36,853 nucleotides of DNA from Acidocella sp. GTDB taxonomy: Bacteria > Pseudomonadota > Alphaproteobacteria > Acetobacterales > Acetobacteraceae. The translations under genes and the position numbers were made by a program. A model generated the notes under the pieces. The model searched no databases. It worked only from the letters and a program-made list of their open reading frames with translations, and was not told the origin of the DNA. This document shows positions 1-7,528 of the stretch, in pieces (positions within the stretch are counted from its first letter, which is position 1; every line of letters starts with the position of its first letter). Location: the NCBI GenBank assembly GCA_029077825.1, contig JAQNCT010000021.1, positions 1 through 36,853 on the forward strand, read 5' to 3'.

Positions 1-2
1 GC

Positions 3-98
3 CACTACGTTGTTGAACATGGCGAGGTAGTGGACATGATCCGCAAAAATGATCTCGACGCCAAAATGGAACAACTGCAAAAACGGCTAGGGATTTAA
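3..98 (+). CDS. ABC transporter ATP-binding protein, C-terminal fragment (LivF-like)
   Basis: Only the last 31 codons are in the window; the gene enters from the left edge and stops with TAA at 96-98. The visible tail reads HYVVEHGEVVDM near its start and ends QLQKRLGI. This resembles the end of the LivF-type ATPase of HAAT family importers, where the last beta strand carries the 'E-x-G-x-V-V' element. It lies 43 bases before the binding-protein gene on the same strand, so it should energise the importer formed with the two permeases downstream. The Walker motifs lie outside the window, so the family call rests on the tail and the neighbours. No LivG partner is visible here; it may lie further upstream. 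Confidence 0.75.
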   Translation, partial: HYVVEHGEVVDMIRKNDLDAKMEQLQKRLGI

Positions 99-141
99 TT
101 TACGACGCCTACAAGCTAACACTCTACAGGAGATCTCCAAG

Positions 142-1377
142 ATGAAAGTTACACGACGTAAAGTTATGGGCACCGCCGCTGCAGCAACCGCTGCGACCGC
201 TGCCATGCCTACCCTGCCCGCACGTGCTGCTGGCAAATCACTCACCATCGGCGTTTGCAGTGATTTCTCCGGCACCTACAGCGATGTCGGCGGCGAAACT
301 TCAGTGGCATGCGTCAAGCAGGCCCTGGAAGATTTTGGCGCTGCCAACAAAGGCTATGATGTCACTGTTATTAAAGGTGACCACCAGAACAAGCCCGATG
401 TTGGCGCTGGTCTGGCCCGTCAGTGGTTTGACAGTGGCGTTGACCTGCTGATCGACGTGCCAAATTCGGCAGTGGCTTTGGCCATCGCTGGTGTGGCTGC
501 TGAAAAAAACAAAGCCTATATCAACTCAAACGCAGCATCCTCATTGCTCACCGGCACCAAGTGCAATGCGCAAACCATCCACTGGACCTATGACACCTAC
601 ATGCTTGCCCATTCCACCGGCGGCGCCATGGTGGCAGCCGGCGGCAAAAAATGGTTCTTCATTACCGCCAATTATGCCTTCGGCCAGTTGCTGCGTGACC
701 AGACCGAAGCCGTGGTGAAAGCCGCCGGCGGTACCGTGATCGGTGATTCACCATATCCGTTCCCACAAACCACTGACTTCTCATCCTTCCTGGTGCAAGC
801 TCAGGCTTCTGGCGCTGATGTGCTTGGTCTTGCCAATGCCGGTAAGGACACTGTGAACTCGATCAAGCAGGCGCATGAATTCGGTATTACCGAATCAGGC
901 ATGAAAATCGCCGGGCTGTTGATCTTCCTCAACGACATTCACGGCCTGGGCCTCAATATCGCGCAAGGGTTGATTTTGACCGAGAGCTTCTACTGGAACA
1001 TGAATGACCGCACCCGCGCCTTTACCAAGCGTGTGCTGCCAAAGACCCCGAACAACTACCCTTCAATGGGCCATGCCGGTTGCTATGCAGGCACCCTGCA
1101 TTTCATGAAGGCAGTTGATGCCATTGGCGTGCCAGCCGCCAGCAGCGGTTCTGCCGTGATTGAGCAAATGAAGAAAATGCCAACCGATGACGATGCATTT
1201 GGCAAACGCTCAATCCGTGAAGATGGTCGCTTTATGTGCCCGTCCTACCTGTTCCGCGTGAAGAAGCCAGGCGAAAGCAATGTTGCATGGGATTATTATG
1301 ACCTGCTGCACACCAGCCCGGCAGAAGAAACCTTTGCGCCGCTGGCCACTGAAGGGTGCCCGCTCGTAAAGGCCTAA
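142..1377 (+). CDS. HAAT-type ABC transporter periplasmic substrate-binding protein
   Basis: A 411-residue periplasmic binding protein of the type I (Peripla_BP_6) fold. The N-terminus carries a twin-arginine-like signal (T-R-R-K-V-M at residues 4-9, then an alanine-rich hydrophobic stretch ending near A-R-A-A-G, residue 31), so Tat export is likely. The mature protein opens with LTIGVCSDFSGTYSDVGG, the ligand-domain start usual for LivK relatives, and contains the F-x-x-x-x-Y-A-F-G segment near residue 170. An AGGAG ribosome site (128-132) lies 9 bases before the ATG. The partner ATPase precedes it and permeases follow. Residues do not reveal the ligand. Leucine-type amino acids, aromatic acids and other small organic acids are all possible, so 'branched-chain amino acid' is a family label only. 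Confidence 0.9.
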   Translation: MKVTRRKVMGTAAAATAATAAMPTLPARAAGKSLTIGVCSDFSGTYSDVGGETSVACVKQALEDFGAANKGYDVTVIKGDHQNKPDVGAGLARQWFDSGVDLLIDVPNSAVALAIAGVAAEKNKAYINSNAASSLLTGTKCNAQTIHWTYDTYMLAHSTGGAMVAAGGKKWFFITANYAFGQLLRDQTEAVVKAAGGTVIGDSPYPFPQTTDFSSFLVQAQASGADVLGLANAGKDTVNSIKQAHEFGITESGMKIAGLLIFLNDIHGLGLNIAQGLILTESFYWNMNDRTRAFTKRVLPKTPNNYPSMGHAGCYAGTLHFMKAVDAIGVPAASSGSAVIEQMKKMPTDDDAFGKRSIREDGRFMCPSYLFRVKKPGESNVAWDYYDLLHTSPAEETFAPLATEGCPLVKA

Positions 1378-1425
1378 ATTCACTGGTGTTCGCACCTGTA
1401 AATGTAATCTGACGACCACGACGAC

Positions 1426-1455
1426 GCCGTTGAAACGTAAAAAAGTTTCAACGGC
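1426..1455 (+). promoter_or_regulatory. Intercistronic hairpin between binding-protein and permease genes
   Basis: A perfect 11-bp inverted repeat: GCCGTTGAAAC (1426-1436), an 8-base loop (GTAAAAAA), then GTTTCAACGGC (1445-1455). It begins 49 bases after the binding-protein stop and ends 31 bases before the permease ATG. No U-run follows the right arm, so it is not a classic intrinsic terminator. Hairpins in this position in importer operons commonly stabilise the 3' end of the binding-protein message or give partial termination, making more binding protein than membrane subunits. That role is inferred here. Confidence 0.65.
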
Positions 1456-1486
1456 ACGTTATGTTTCTGCAAGGAACCAGCACCCT

Positions 1487-2374
1487 ATGACCATGATTTT
1501 CGGCAAGCCCGCACCGTTGCTATTTGGGCAACTCGTGCTCGGCATCATCAATGGCTCCTTCTATGCCATGCTCTCGATGGGGCTTGCGATCATTTTTGGC
1601 CTGCTGCGGATTATCAATTTCGCGCACGGGGCGATGTTCATGATCGGCGCTTTCGTTACCTGGGGACTGCTGAACTATCTGAATATTGATTTCTGGTTTG
1701 CCCTGGTATTATCCCCCCTGATCGTGGGCGCGGCCGGTTATGCGCTGGAGCGCACCGTGATCCGGCGGATTTATAAACTCGATATTCTTTACGGCCTGTT
1801 GCTCACCTTCGGCCTGGCGCAACTGCTGCAAGGGCTGATGACCAATTATTTCGGCTCCTCGGGCGTGGGTTACAACACACCCGATTTGTTGAGCGGCGTG
1901 ATCCACCTTGGTTTTATGTATCTGCCGGTTTACCGCGCCTTCGTCATTTTCGCGGCCATCCTAATTTGTTTTGCGGTCTGGTTTGCGGTTGAAAAAACCA
2001 GCCTGGGGGCATTGCTGCGGGCCGCCACGGAAAACCCGACTTTGGTGCAATCCTTCGGTGTGAATGTGCCGCGGTTGATCGCGCTGACCTTTGCCGGTGG
2101 TGTCGGGCTGGCAGCGCTCGCCGGCGTGCTGGCAGCACCGCTTTACTCGGTTAACCCCGATATGGGCTCTGAGCTCATCAACACCGTGTTCGCGGTGGTG
2201 GTGATCGGCGGCATGGGTTCAATCGGCGGCGCCATCATCACTGGCTTTGGTCTCGGCATCATCGTTGGCTTTACGGATGTGTTCTATCCACCAGGGTCTG
2301 CGGTGGTGGTATTCGTGGTGATGGCGATTATTCTGCTGGCGCGACCCGCCGGTCTGTTCGGCAAGGTGGCTTAA
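1487..2374 (+). CDS. HAAT ABC transporter permease, LivH-like
   Basis: A 295-residue integral membrane permease with the LivH signature near the N-terminus: LILGIINGSFYAML-like start, then G-L-x-x-I-I-N-F-A-H-G-A-M-F-M. The cytoplasmic EAA-like loop is near the middle (ALLRAATENPTLVQSFGV). Roughly eight hydrophobic segments are visible. The frame stays open upstream to a TTG at 1430. I chose ATG 1487 because AAGGA (1471-1475) precedes it at normal spacing, and because the upstream extension is hydrophilic and lies across the 1426-1455 hairpin. The stop is one base before the next gene's ATG, so LivH-like and LivM-like subunits are probably translationally coupled and form the transmembrane heterodimer. 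Confidence 0.9.
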   Translation: MTMIFGKPAPLLFGQLVLGIINGSFYAMLSMGLAIIFGLLRIINFAHGAMFMIGAFVTWGLLNYLNIDFWFALVLSPLIVGAAGYALERTVIRRIYKLDILYGLLLTFGLAQLLQGLMTNYFGSSGVGYNTPDLLSGVIHLGFMYLPVYRAFVIFAAILICFAVWFAVEKTSLGALLRAATENPTLVQSFGVNVPRLIALTFAGGVGLAALAGVLAAPLYSVNPDMGSELINTVFAVVVIGGMGSIGGAIITGFGLGIIVGFTDVFYPPGSAVVVFVVMAIILLARPAGLFGKVA

Positions 2375-2375
2375 A

Positions 2376-3311
2376 ATGTTTGGTTTTTCTCGCGCCCAAC
2401 TGATCGCCTTTATAGTCCTCGTGGCTGTAGTCATTCTCTCACCCTTTGTTTTCTACCCGATCGTGGTGATGCAGGTGATGTGCTTTGCGCTGTTCGCAAT
2501 GGGTGCCAATTTGCTGATGGGCTCGATCGGACTGCTCTCCCTCGGCCAATCCGCTTACTTCGGCCTCGGCGGCTACGTCGCCGGCTACCTGGTGCAAAGC
2601 TATGGCCTGACTCCGGAACTTGGCATCATCGCCGGTGGCGTGGCCGGGGCAGCACTCGGTACCGTGTTCGGCTGGCTCGTCATCCGCCGCCAAACCATAT
2701 ACTTTGCCATGATCACCCTGGCACTGGCACAAATCGTTTATTTTGTGGCGGTGCAGGCCACCGGCATCACCGGCGGCGAAAACGGCATCCAAGGTATCCC
2801 GCGCAGCAGCCTGTTCGGGGTGTTTTCACTGAATAACGACATGGCGATGTATGTCGTGGTCGCCGTGGTGTTCCTCGCCGGGTTCTTGATGGTCCACCGC
2901 ACCATCCACTCGCCCTTCGGCCAGGTCATCAAAGCCATCCGCGAAAATGAGCCGCGCGCCATCTCACTTGGCTACAAAACCGACCAATATAAGTGGATCG
3001 TATTTATTATCGCAGCCACCCTCGCTGGTGTTGCGGGCGGCACCAAGGCCATGGTGATGGGGATCGAAACCCTCACTGATGTTGGCCCCGCAACCTCGGG
3101 ACTGGTGGTGTTGATGGTATTGCTGGGCGGTATTGGAACTATATTTGGGCCCATCATCGGTGCTCTTATCGTCATCGCCATGCAATACTACCTTGCCCCC
3201 TTTGGCGCCTGGGTCGTCGTCATCCAAGGCGCTATCTTCATGCTCTGCGTTCTTACCTTCCGCCGCGGCGTCATCGGCGAACTCGCGTTCCGCCTAAAAA
3301 CGCAACTCTAG
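2376..3311 (+). CDS. HAAT ABC transporter permease, LivM-like
   Basis: A 311-residue membrane permease. Diagnostic LivM features are S-L-G-Q-S-A-Y-F-G-L-G-G-Y near residue 55 and the cytoplasmic loop S-P-F-G-Q-V-I-K-A-I-R-E-N-E-P-R-A around 180, which contacts the ATPases. About nine hydrophobic helices can be traced. Its ATG lies one base after the LivH-like stop. The gene ends 17 bases before the convergent stop of the CMD-family gene. No ATPase gene follows, so the complete transporter depends on the ATPase gene(s) at or beyond the left edge. Confidence 0.9.
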   Translation: MFGFSRAQLIAFIVLVAVVILSPFVFYPIVVMQVMCFALFAMGANLLMGSIGLLSLGQSAYFGLGGYVAGYLVQSYGLTPELGIIAGGVAGAALGTVFGWLVIRRQTIYFAMITLALAQIVYFVAVQATGITGGENGIQGIPRSSLFGVFSLNNDMAMYVVVAVVFLAGFLMVHRTIHSPFGQVIKAIRENEPRAISLGYKTDQYKWIVFIIAATLAGVAGGTKAMVMGIETLTDVGPATSGLVVLMVLLGGIGTIFGPIIGALIVIAMQYYLAPFGAWVVVIQGAIFMLCVLTFRRGVIGELAFRLKTQL

Positions 3312-3328
3312 GGGCTGGTTACAAAGGA

Positions 3329-3874
3329 TCATGGCAGCCGTTCTCCGGCGGGGGGCGGGGTTTGGGCGATATTCATGATCATGGCGAGGGTAGCGTAATA
3401 GCCGGCGATGGTTGTAAGCTCGATGACGCCTTGTTCGGAGAAATGCTCTGCGGCGGTGTTAAAGCTTGGCGTGCTAACATTGCGGCTGGCTTCGAGCTCG
3501 GTGAGGAAGTCCCAGGCGGCTTGTTCGGGGACGGGCATGCCGGGTGGGCGGCGGCCTTGGCTAATGGCGATGATGGTGTCAGGGTTAAGTCCGGATTTGA
3601 GGGCAATCGGGTGGTGAATGGCCCATTCGGTTTGCTGATGATAGGTGCGCGCCACCATCAAAATAGCCATCTCACGGACCGCAGGCGGCAGAACACTGCC
3701 AAAACGCAAATACTCACCAACTTTTTCAAGCCGGTTCATTAAATCAGGGCTGCGTAACAGCGGAATGAAAGGGCCTTCAAACACGCCGCGCGGACCATTG
3801 ATGATTTCAGCCTTGGCGTCCGCTTGCGCGGGTGTGAGATGCGCATCAGGAAGTGGGGGCAGACGATCGGTCAT
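3329..3874 (-). CDS. Carboxymuconolactone decarboxylase (CMD) family protein
   Basis: A 181-residue protein whose core (E-x-x-I-L-x-V-A-R near residue 70, then Q-Q-T-E-W-A-I-H-H near 80, and A-L-K-S-G-L) matches the all-helical CMD/AhpD fold. The peroxidatic C-x-x-C of AhpD is absent; the E-W-x-x-H-H arrangement is that of the non-thiol CMD branch seen in many uncharacterised oxidoreductase or decarboxylase-like proteins. Its start lies 3 bases after the malonyl-CoA decarboxylase stop on the same strand, so the two form an operon. The reaction is unknown; a link to malonate or dicarboxylate metabolism is only inferred from the neighbour. Confidence 0.8.
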   Translation of the reverse strand: MTDRLPPLPDAHLTPAQADAKAEIINGPRGVFEGPFIPLLRSPDLMNRLEKVGEYLRFGSVLPPAVREMAILMVARTYHQQTEWAIHHPIALKSGLNPDTIIAISQGRRPPGMPVPEQAAWDFLTELEASRNVSTPSFNTAAEHFSEQGVIELTTIAGYYATLAMIMNIAQTPPPAGERLP

Positions 3875-3877
3875 AAA

Positions 3878-5293
3878 TTATCCTCGGAGTTTGGCCAGGG
3901 CGGCAGTGAGGCGCGGACGATGCGGGGTGGTTGTTTGGGTTGTCGGGTCGGTGAGCAAGGCTTCGACCGCGTTGGAGCGGGCAATAATGCCGTCGCGCAC
4001 GAAGGCTTCGTGGTTGGCTTCAATGCTGGCGAGGTCATATAAATAATTAACCATGATGCCGTAGGACTCCACCATACCGCGTTCGGCGGGGTTGCCGAGC
4101 CAGTTGATGCGCTCAAGGCGGGCGCCATTGCCAAGGTGGAATTTGGCCACCGGGTCACGGACGGCGCCGGTGAGGTAGGCGGCGCAGTGACGCAATGTTG
4201 TGGCTTGCAGGGCAGCGGAGGCTTGTGGGTCCAGCCACCAATCCGGCGCTGTCAGAGCGGCTTTTTCATCCTCAGGTAGGTTTTTTTCCGCCCAGGCGCG
4301 AAAGCCTGGCACCGGCGAGAGGGTGGAGAATTGTGTCAGATTCGGCAGCTCTGATTTTAGCTCTTCAACCACCTGTTTGATCAGGAAGTTGCCAAACGAG
4401 ATGCCGCGCAGACCGTCCTGGCAGTTGGAGATAGAATAGAAAATCGCGGTATCAGCCTCAGCGGCGCGGGCGGCTTGCTCGGCCTCATTGCTGTCGCGGG
4501 CCAGCAGGTTTTGTACTGAGGCAGCCAAGCCCTGCACAAGTGCGACCTCAACAAAGATCAGCGGCTCACCAGGCAACGCCGGGTGAAAAAAGGCGAAGCA
4601 GCGGCGGTCAGCCGAGAGGCGGCGGCGTAGATCCTCCCAGCCGGCGATTTCATGCACAGCCTCGTAGGTGATGAGCTTTTCCAGCACGGCTGCGGGGGTT
4701 TGCCAATCGATCCGGCGCAGTTGCAAAAAGCCGCGATTGAACCAGGATGAAAACAAATGCCGCAGGTCAGAATCCAATGGTTTGAGGTCCGGGTTGGCAC
4801 GCAGATAGCTCTGCATTTCCTTGCGCATGGCCACCAGCATGGCGGTACCGCCAGGGGACATGTTCATCCGGCGCAGCAATTCCTGGCGCAAAGGCTCAGC
4901 GGCATTGGCCAGTTGGGTTGCGGTTTGGGGGTCAGGGTTGGCAAGGTAAGCGCGGGCGGCGGCAGCAAGCTTTTCATCGTCCGGCGCGAAGTGACTGGCG
5001 AGATATTTATAAAAATCCAGCCGCTCGGGCGCATCCAGCCTTGAGATCACCTCGTGCAACTCACGCGCGATGGCAGCGGCTGAGGCTTCACCGCGTCCCG
5101 AGATTAAAGCATCGGCCAGCATGGTGGCGCGTTGGCTGGGTTTGAGGGAAGCTGGCGGGAGCGAGACGAAGCCGCGCCCGCGATCAGCGATGTTAGACCA
5201 AAAACGGTTCACGCCCAGCCGGTCCAGCCAGGTGCGGCCCAGCGCTAACCGGTCTTTTGGCTTATCATTGGCGGCAGTGCGCGAATCCGGCAT
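3878..5293 (-). CDS. Malonyl-CoA decarboxylase
   Basis: A 471-residue member of the MLYCD family, which converts malonyl-CoA to acetyl-CoA and CO2. The N-terminal part is the helical oligomerisation domain. The C-terminal GNAT-like catalytic half shows FFHPALPGEPLIFVEVAL (235-252), the serine-bearing FYSIS (285-289) followed by D-G-L-R-G-I-S-F-G-N, TLSPVPGF (324-331) and the histidine segment K-F-H-L-G-N-G-A (H386), matching the catalytic Ser and His regions of the family. The frame is open to an ATG at 5335, but the ATG at 5293 has AAGGAG (5301-5306) seven bases upstream and is chosen. It is the first gene of a pair with the CMD-family protein. No malonyl-CoA synthetase or malonate carrier is in the window. 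Confidence 0.93.
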   Translation of the reverse strand: MPDSRTAANDKPKDRLALGRTWLDRLGVNRFWSNIADRGRGFVSLPPASLKPSQRATMLADALISGRGEASAAAIARELHEVISRLDAPERLDFYKYLASHFAPDDEKLAAAARAYLANPDPQTATQLANAAEPLRQELLRRMNMSPGGTAMLVAMRKEMQSYLRANPDLKPLDSDLRHLFSSWFNRGFLQLRRIDWQTPAAVLEKLITYEAVHEIAGWEDLRRRLSADRRCFAFFHPALPGEPLIFVEVALVQGLAASVQNLLARDSNEAEQAARAAEADTAIFYSISNCQDGLRGISFGNFLIKQVVEELKSELPNLTQFSTLSPVPGFRAWAEKNLPEDEKAALTAPDWWLDPQASAALQATTLRHCAAYLTGAVRDPVAKFHLGNGARLERINWLGNPAERGMVESYGIMVNYLYDLASIEANHEAFVRDGIIARSNAVEALLTDPTTQTTTPHRPRLTAALAKLRG

Positions 5294-5412
5294 CGGCGGG
5301 CTCCTTCGGTATTCAGGCGCACGATAGCGCCCCATCTGACGTTTACAGAAACTACCTAAGAACCAGAGCTATGAACAGGCTAATCGCAACGGCCACTAAT
5401 GACCTGATCGAA

Positions 5413-5440
5413 GTGCCGCATCCGGTTGTAGATGCGGCAC
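5413..5440 (-). terminator. Candidate 3' hairpin of the autotransporter gene
   Basis: A perfect 10-bp inverted repeat, GTGCCGCATC (5413-5422) and GATGCGGCAC (5431-5440), with an 8-base loop. It starts 21 bases downstream of the autotransporter stop on the minus strand and lies upstream of the malonyl-CoA decarboxylase gene. There is no U-tract, so it would be a factor-dependent terminator, an mRNA 3'-end stabiliser, or a barrier between the two minus-strand units. Confidence 0.45.
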
Positions 5441-5461
5441 GACCGATGACGACGACGATAT

Positions 5462-7426
5462 TTAGAAACTATATCGTAAATTCGCGGAAATTTGATGATC
5501 CTCGCCGTCAGATTTCGCAATGGTGGTGGCGAAATCAGCGCTAAGTGAGAGCCTCGGGGTTATGATCGCCGACATCCCCCCACTGAGTTCCGCCCAGACA
5601 TGCGTGGTGTTGAGGTAATTTGATGTAAGATTAACACCAGGTTCATCGGTGAACACGCTGGTGAAGCTGCCGCCATTGCCGGAGACCAGATCATCAACTG
5701 TGATACTAGCATGCGGGCGCAAAATGGCCGAGCCTAGCGTGAGTTCGGTTGAGCCCGTGAGCCCGGCATCAGCGATCACACGTTGGTAATTCTGTGCATT
5801 AACTGATTGCGTCAGGGCGGGATCACCGGTTTCCGTATAGGCGTTAATATGGGCGTTGGCGGCATCGATGCCCGCGATCGGGCCGAAGGTGAAATTGCGG
5901 TAATGCATGACATACCCAGCATCCATACCAAAATCATAGGTGCTGCCGCCAGGTTTGGCGGTGATGTTGCCGGCCAGCACGCCGGGGCGGGTGTTGTTGT
6001 AGCTATCAATGCCGTAGGCAAATTTCAGATTCAGGAAAAAGCTCGGTTGATAGAAAGTGGCATAGGCACCGAACTGGTAGGCATTGGCCGAAACCTTACT
6101 GCCATATTGCACTGTGCCGCTGTTGTTGCCGTAACCAAGTGCTGCGCCAACAGCAACACCGTTGGCGATATGATCATCCACGCCAAGCGCGAAGCTGGCC
6201 ACATTATAGGTAAAACTGCTGGTTAACGCTGTTTGGTTACGGCTACCAAAATCATAACTGCCAGAGAGGAAGCCTGAGAGTTTGCCGACCTGCGCGGCCG
6301 GGGCGGCATCATTGGCACCAAGCTCAGCCACCATATCATGCTGGGGTAAATTCAGCGCAAAGCCGCTGGCGCCATTCTGCAAATCACTCATCCGGGCGCC
6401 AAGCTGGGATGAAAATGCCGCCTCGCCAGCAGCGGCGATTTGTGCCGGCGCGGTCAGCGCCCGCAGCCCATTCAAATCAGCGGCGGCATATTCGGCGATG
6501 AATTGATGAATACCAGCGGTCGGGTGAACGCCATCCCAGAACAAATACGTATTCTGTGCGGCTGTTGAACCGTTGAGGCACGCGGTGACGGTGACACAGG
6601 CGGTCGTGGTATTGCTGATGCCGTAAGCCGCCGGGTTAGCCAGCACCTCATTGAATAATTGCTGCTCATTCACGAGGATAATGTTGGCACCCGTGGAGTT
6701 GTGAAGAAAACCCATCGCCAATGAGAGATTGGAGTCATGCGCAATTGAAATCCCATCAACCACCTGAATGGTTTGAGGTGAGGATGTGTTAAACGTCGGG
6801 GTAAAGCCCAGCAGCGGCAAATCCTGCACAATCAGGGTTTTGGCCCCGAGAGAAATCAACCCGCCGACGCCGGTTTCAATTTGCGTAATATCTTGCGTAA
6901 CTGCCGCGGTAATAATTGCGTTGACTTGTGTTGGCGTGGCAGTTGGAGAAATTGAACCAGCGGCGACGAAATAATTATTGGCCCCCACCCAGACGCCAAC
7001 CACATCGCCCTGATTGAAATGCCCTCCCGCGGTGGCGAAATTGGTAACTTCCTCATCGAAGCTGGGAAGTGCCACCGGCAAACCTTCATAGTTTGAGAGA
7101 TTATTATAGGTCGTCACACCGATCGTAAGCGGGCCGCTAAAAGCACCCCCCACGCCCACATCATTCGCAGCGGTAAATGAAAGGCCGGTCAGGCCTGGCA
7201 GAACTTCCGCCCAGGTCGGGCCGTTGGAAAATCGGCCATTGTCATAAAAAGGCGCTAAAGCAGGCCCTACAATATTAAAAAAAGGTACGCCGTAAACCCG
7301 CGGGATATTGCCATTATCAACCAAACTATCGCCAAACGCATAAAAACTGCCGGCGTGTGCTGCAACGGGAGATAGGCAGGTGGCGGCAAATAACAGCGAC
7401 CCTAGGCGGCGCGAGATTTTTTTCAT
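5462..7426 (-). CDS. GDSL esterase/lipase autotransporter (EstA-like, type Va secretion)
   Basis: A 654-residue outer-membrane esterase. Residues 1-25 are a Sec signal peptide ending A-H-A. The passenger has the GDSL block F-G-D-S-L (nucleophile S34), the V-G-A-N-N block (N150) and the D-G-V-H catalytic pair (D298, H301), giving a complete SGNH-hydrolase triad plus oxyanion Asn. From about residue 385 the sequence turns into alternating amphipathic strands with Gly/Tyr/Asn, typical of the autotransporter barrel, and the last residues are Y-S-F, the usual C-terminal aromatic recognised by the Bam machinery. It likely stays attached at the cell surface, hydrolysing short-chain esters or lipids as in Pseudomonas EstA. 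It is monocistronic, with AAGGG upstream of the ATG. The natural substrate is unknown. Confidence 0.92.
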   Translation of the reverse strand: MKKISRRLGSLLFAATCLSPVAAHAGSFYAFGDSLVDNGNIPRVYGVPFFNIVGPALAPFYDNGRFSNGPTWAEVLPGLTGLSFTAANDVGVGGAFSGPLTIGVTTYNNLSNYEGLPVALPSFDEEVTNFATAGGHFNQGDVVGVWVGANNYFVAAGSISPTATPTQVNAIITAAVTQDITQIETGVGGLISLGAKTLIVQDLPLLGFTPTFNTSSPQTIQVVDGISIAHDSNLSLAMGFLHNSTGANIILVNEQQLFNEVLANPAAYGISNTTTACVTVTACLNGSTAAQNTYLFWDGVHPTAGIHQFIAEYAAADLNGLRALTAPAQIAAAGEAAFSSQLGARMSDLQNGASGFALNLPQHDMVAELGANDAAPAAQVGKLSGFLSGSYDFGSRNQTALTSSFTYNVASFALGVDDHIANGVAVGAALGYGNNSGTVQYGSKVSANAYQFGAYATFYQPSFFLNLKFAYGIDSYNNTRPGVLAGNITAKPGGSTYDFGMDAGYVMHYRNFTFGPIAGIDAANAHINAYTETGDPALTQSVNAQNYQRVIADAGLTGSTELTLGSAILRPHASITVDDLVSGNGGSFTSVFTDEPGVNLTSNYLNTTHVWAELSGGMSAIITPRLSLSADFATTIAKSDGEDHQISANLRYSF

Positions 7427-7442
7427 GGCGGCATCCCTTATT

Positions 7443-7508
7443 GAACGTTCGTTTTTGAAAGTGACGTTTACGTCATCCAGCGTATGCGAACGTTAAGGGT
7501 TGCGTCAA
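7443..7508 (-). promoter_or_regulatory. Palindrome-rich promoter region of the autotransporter gene
   Basis: This gap between glnD and the autotransporter contains a perfect palindrome TGACGTTTACGTCA (7462-7475) and two AACGTT sites (7444-7449, inside GAACGTTC, and 7489-7494) 45 bp apart. On the minus strand a TTGACG (7503-7508) is followed after 18 bases by TACGCT (7479-7484), a possible -35/-10 pair. The second AACGTT lies between -35 and -10 and the 14-bp palindrome just downstream of -10, as expected for repressor operators. The regulator is unknown. Confidence 0.45.
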
Positions 7509-7528
7509 ATAAAATATAACGAAAAAAC

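Noticed and set aside
1430-1486. TTG-started extension of the LivH-like permease
   Set aside because: The added residues are hydrophilic, lie over a perfect hairpin, and lack a ribosome site, unlike ATG 1487.
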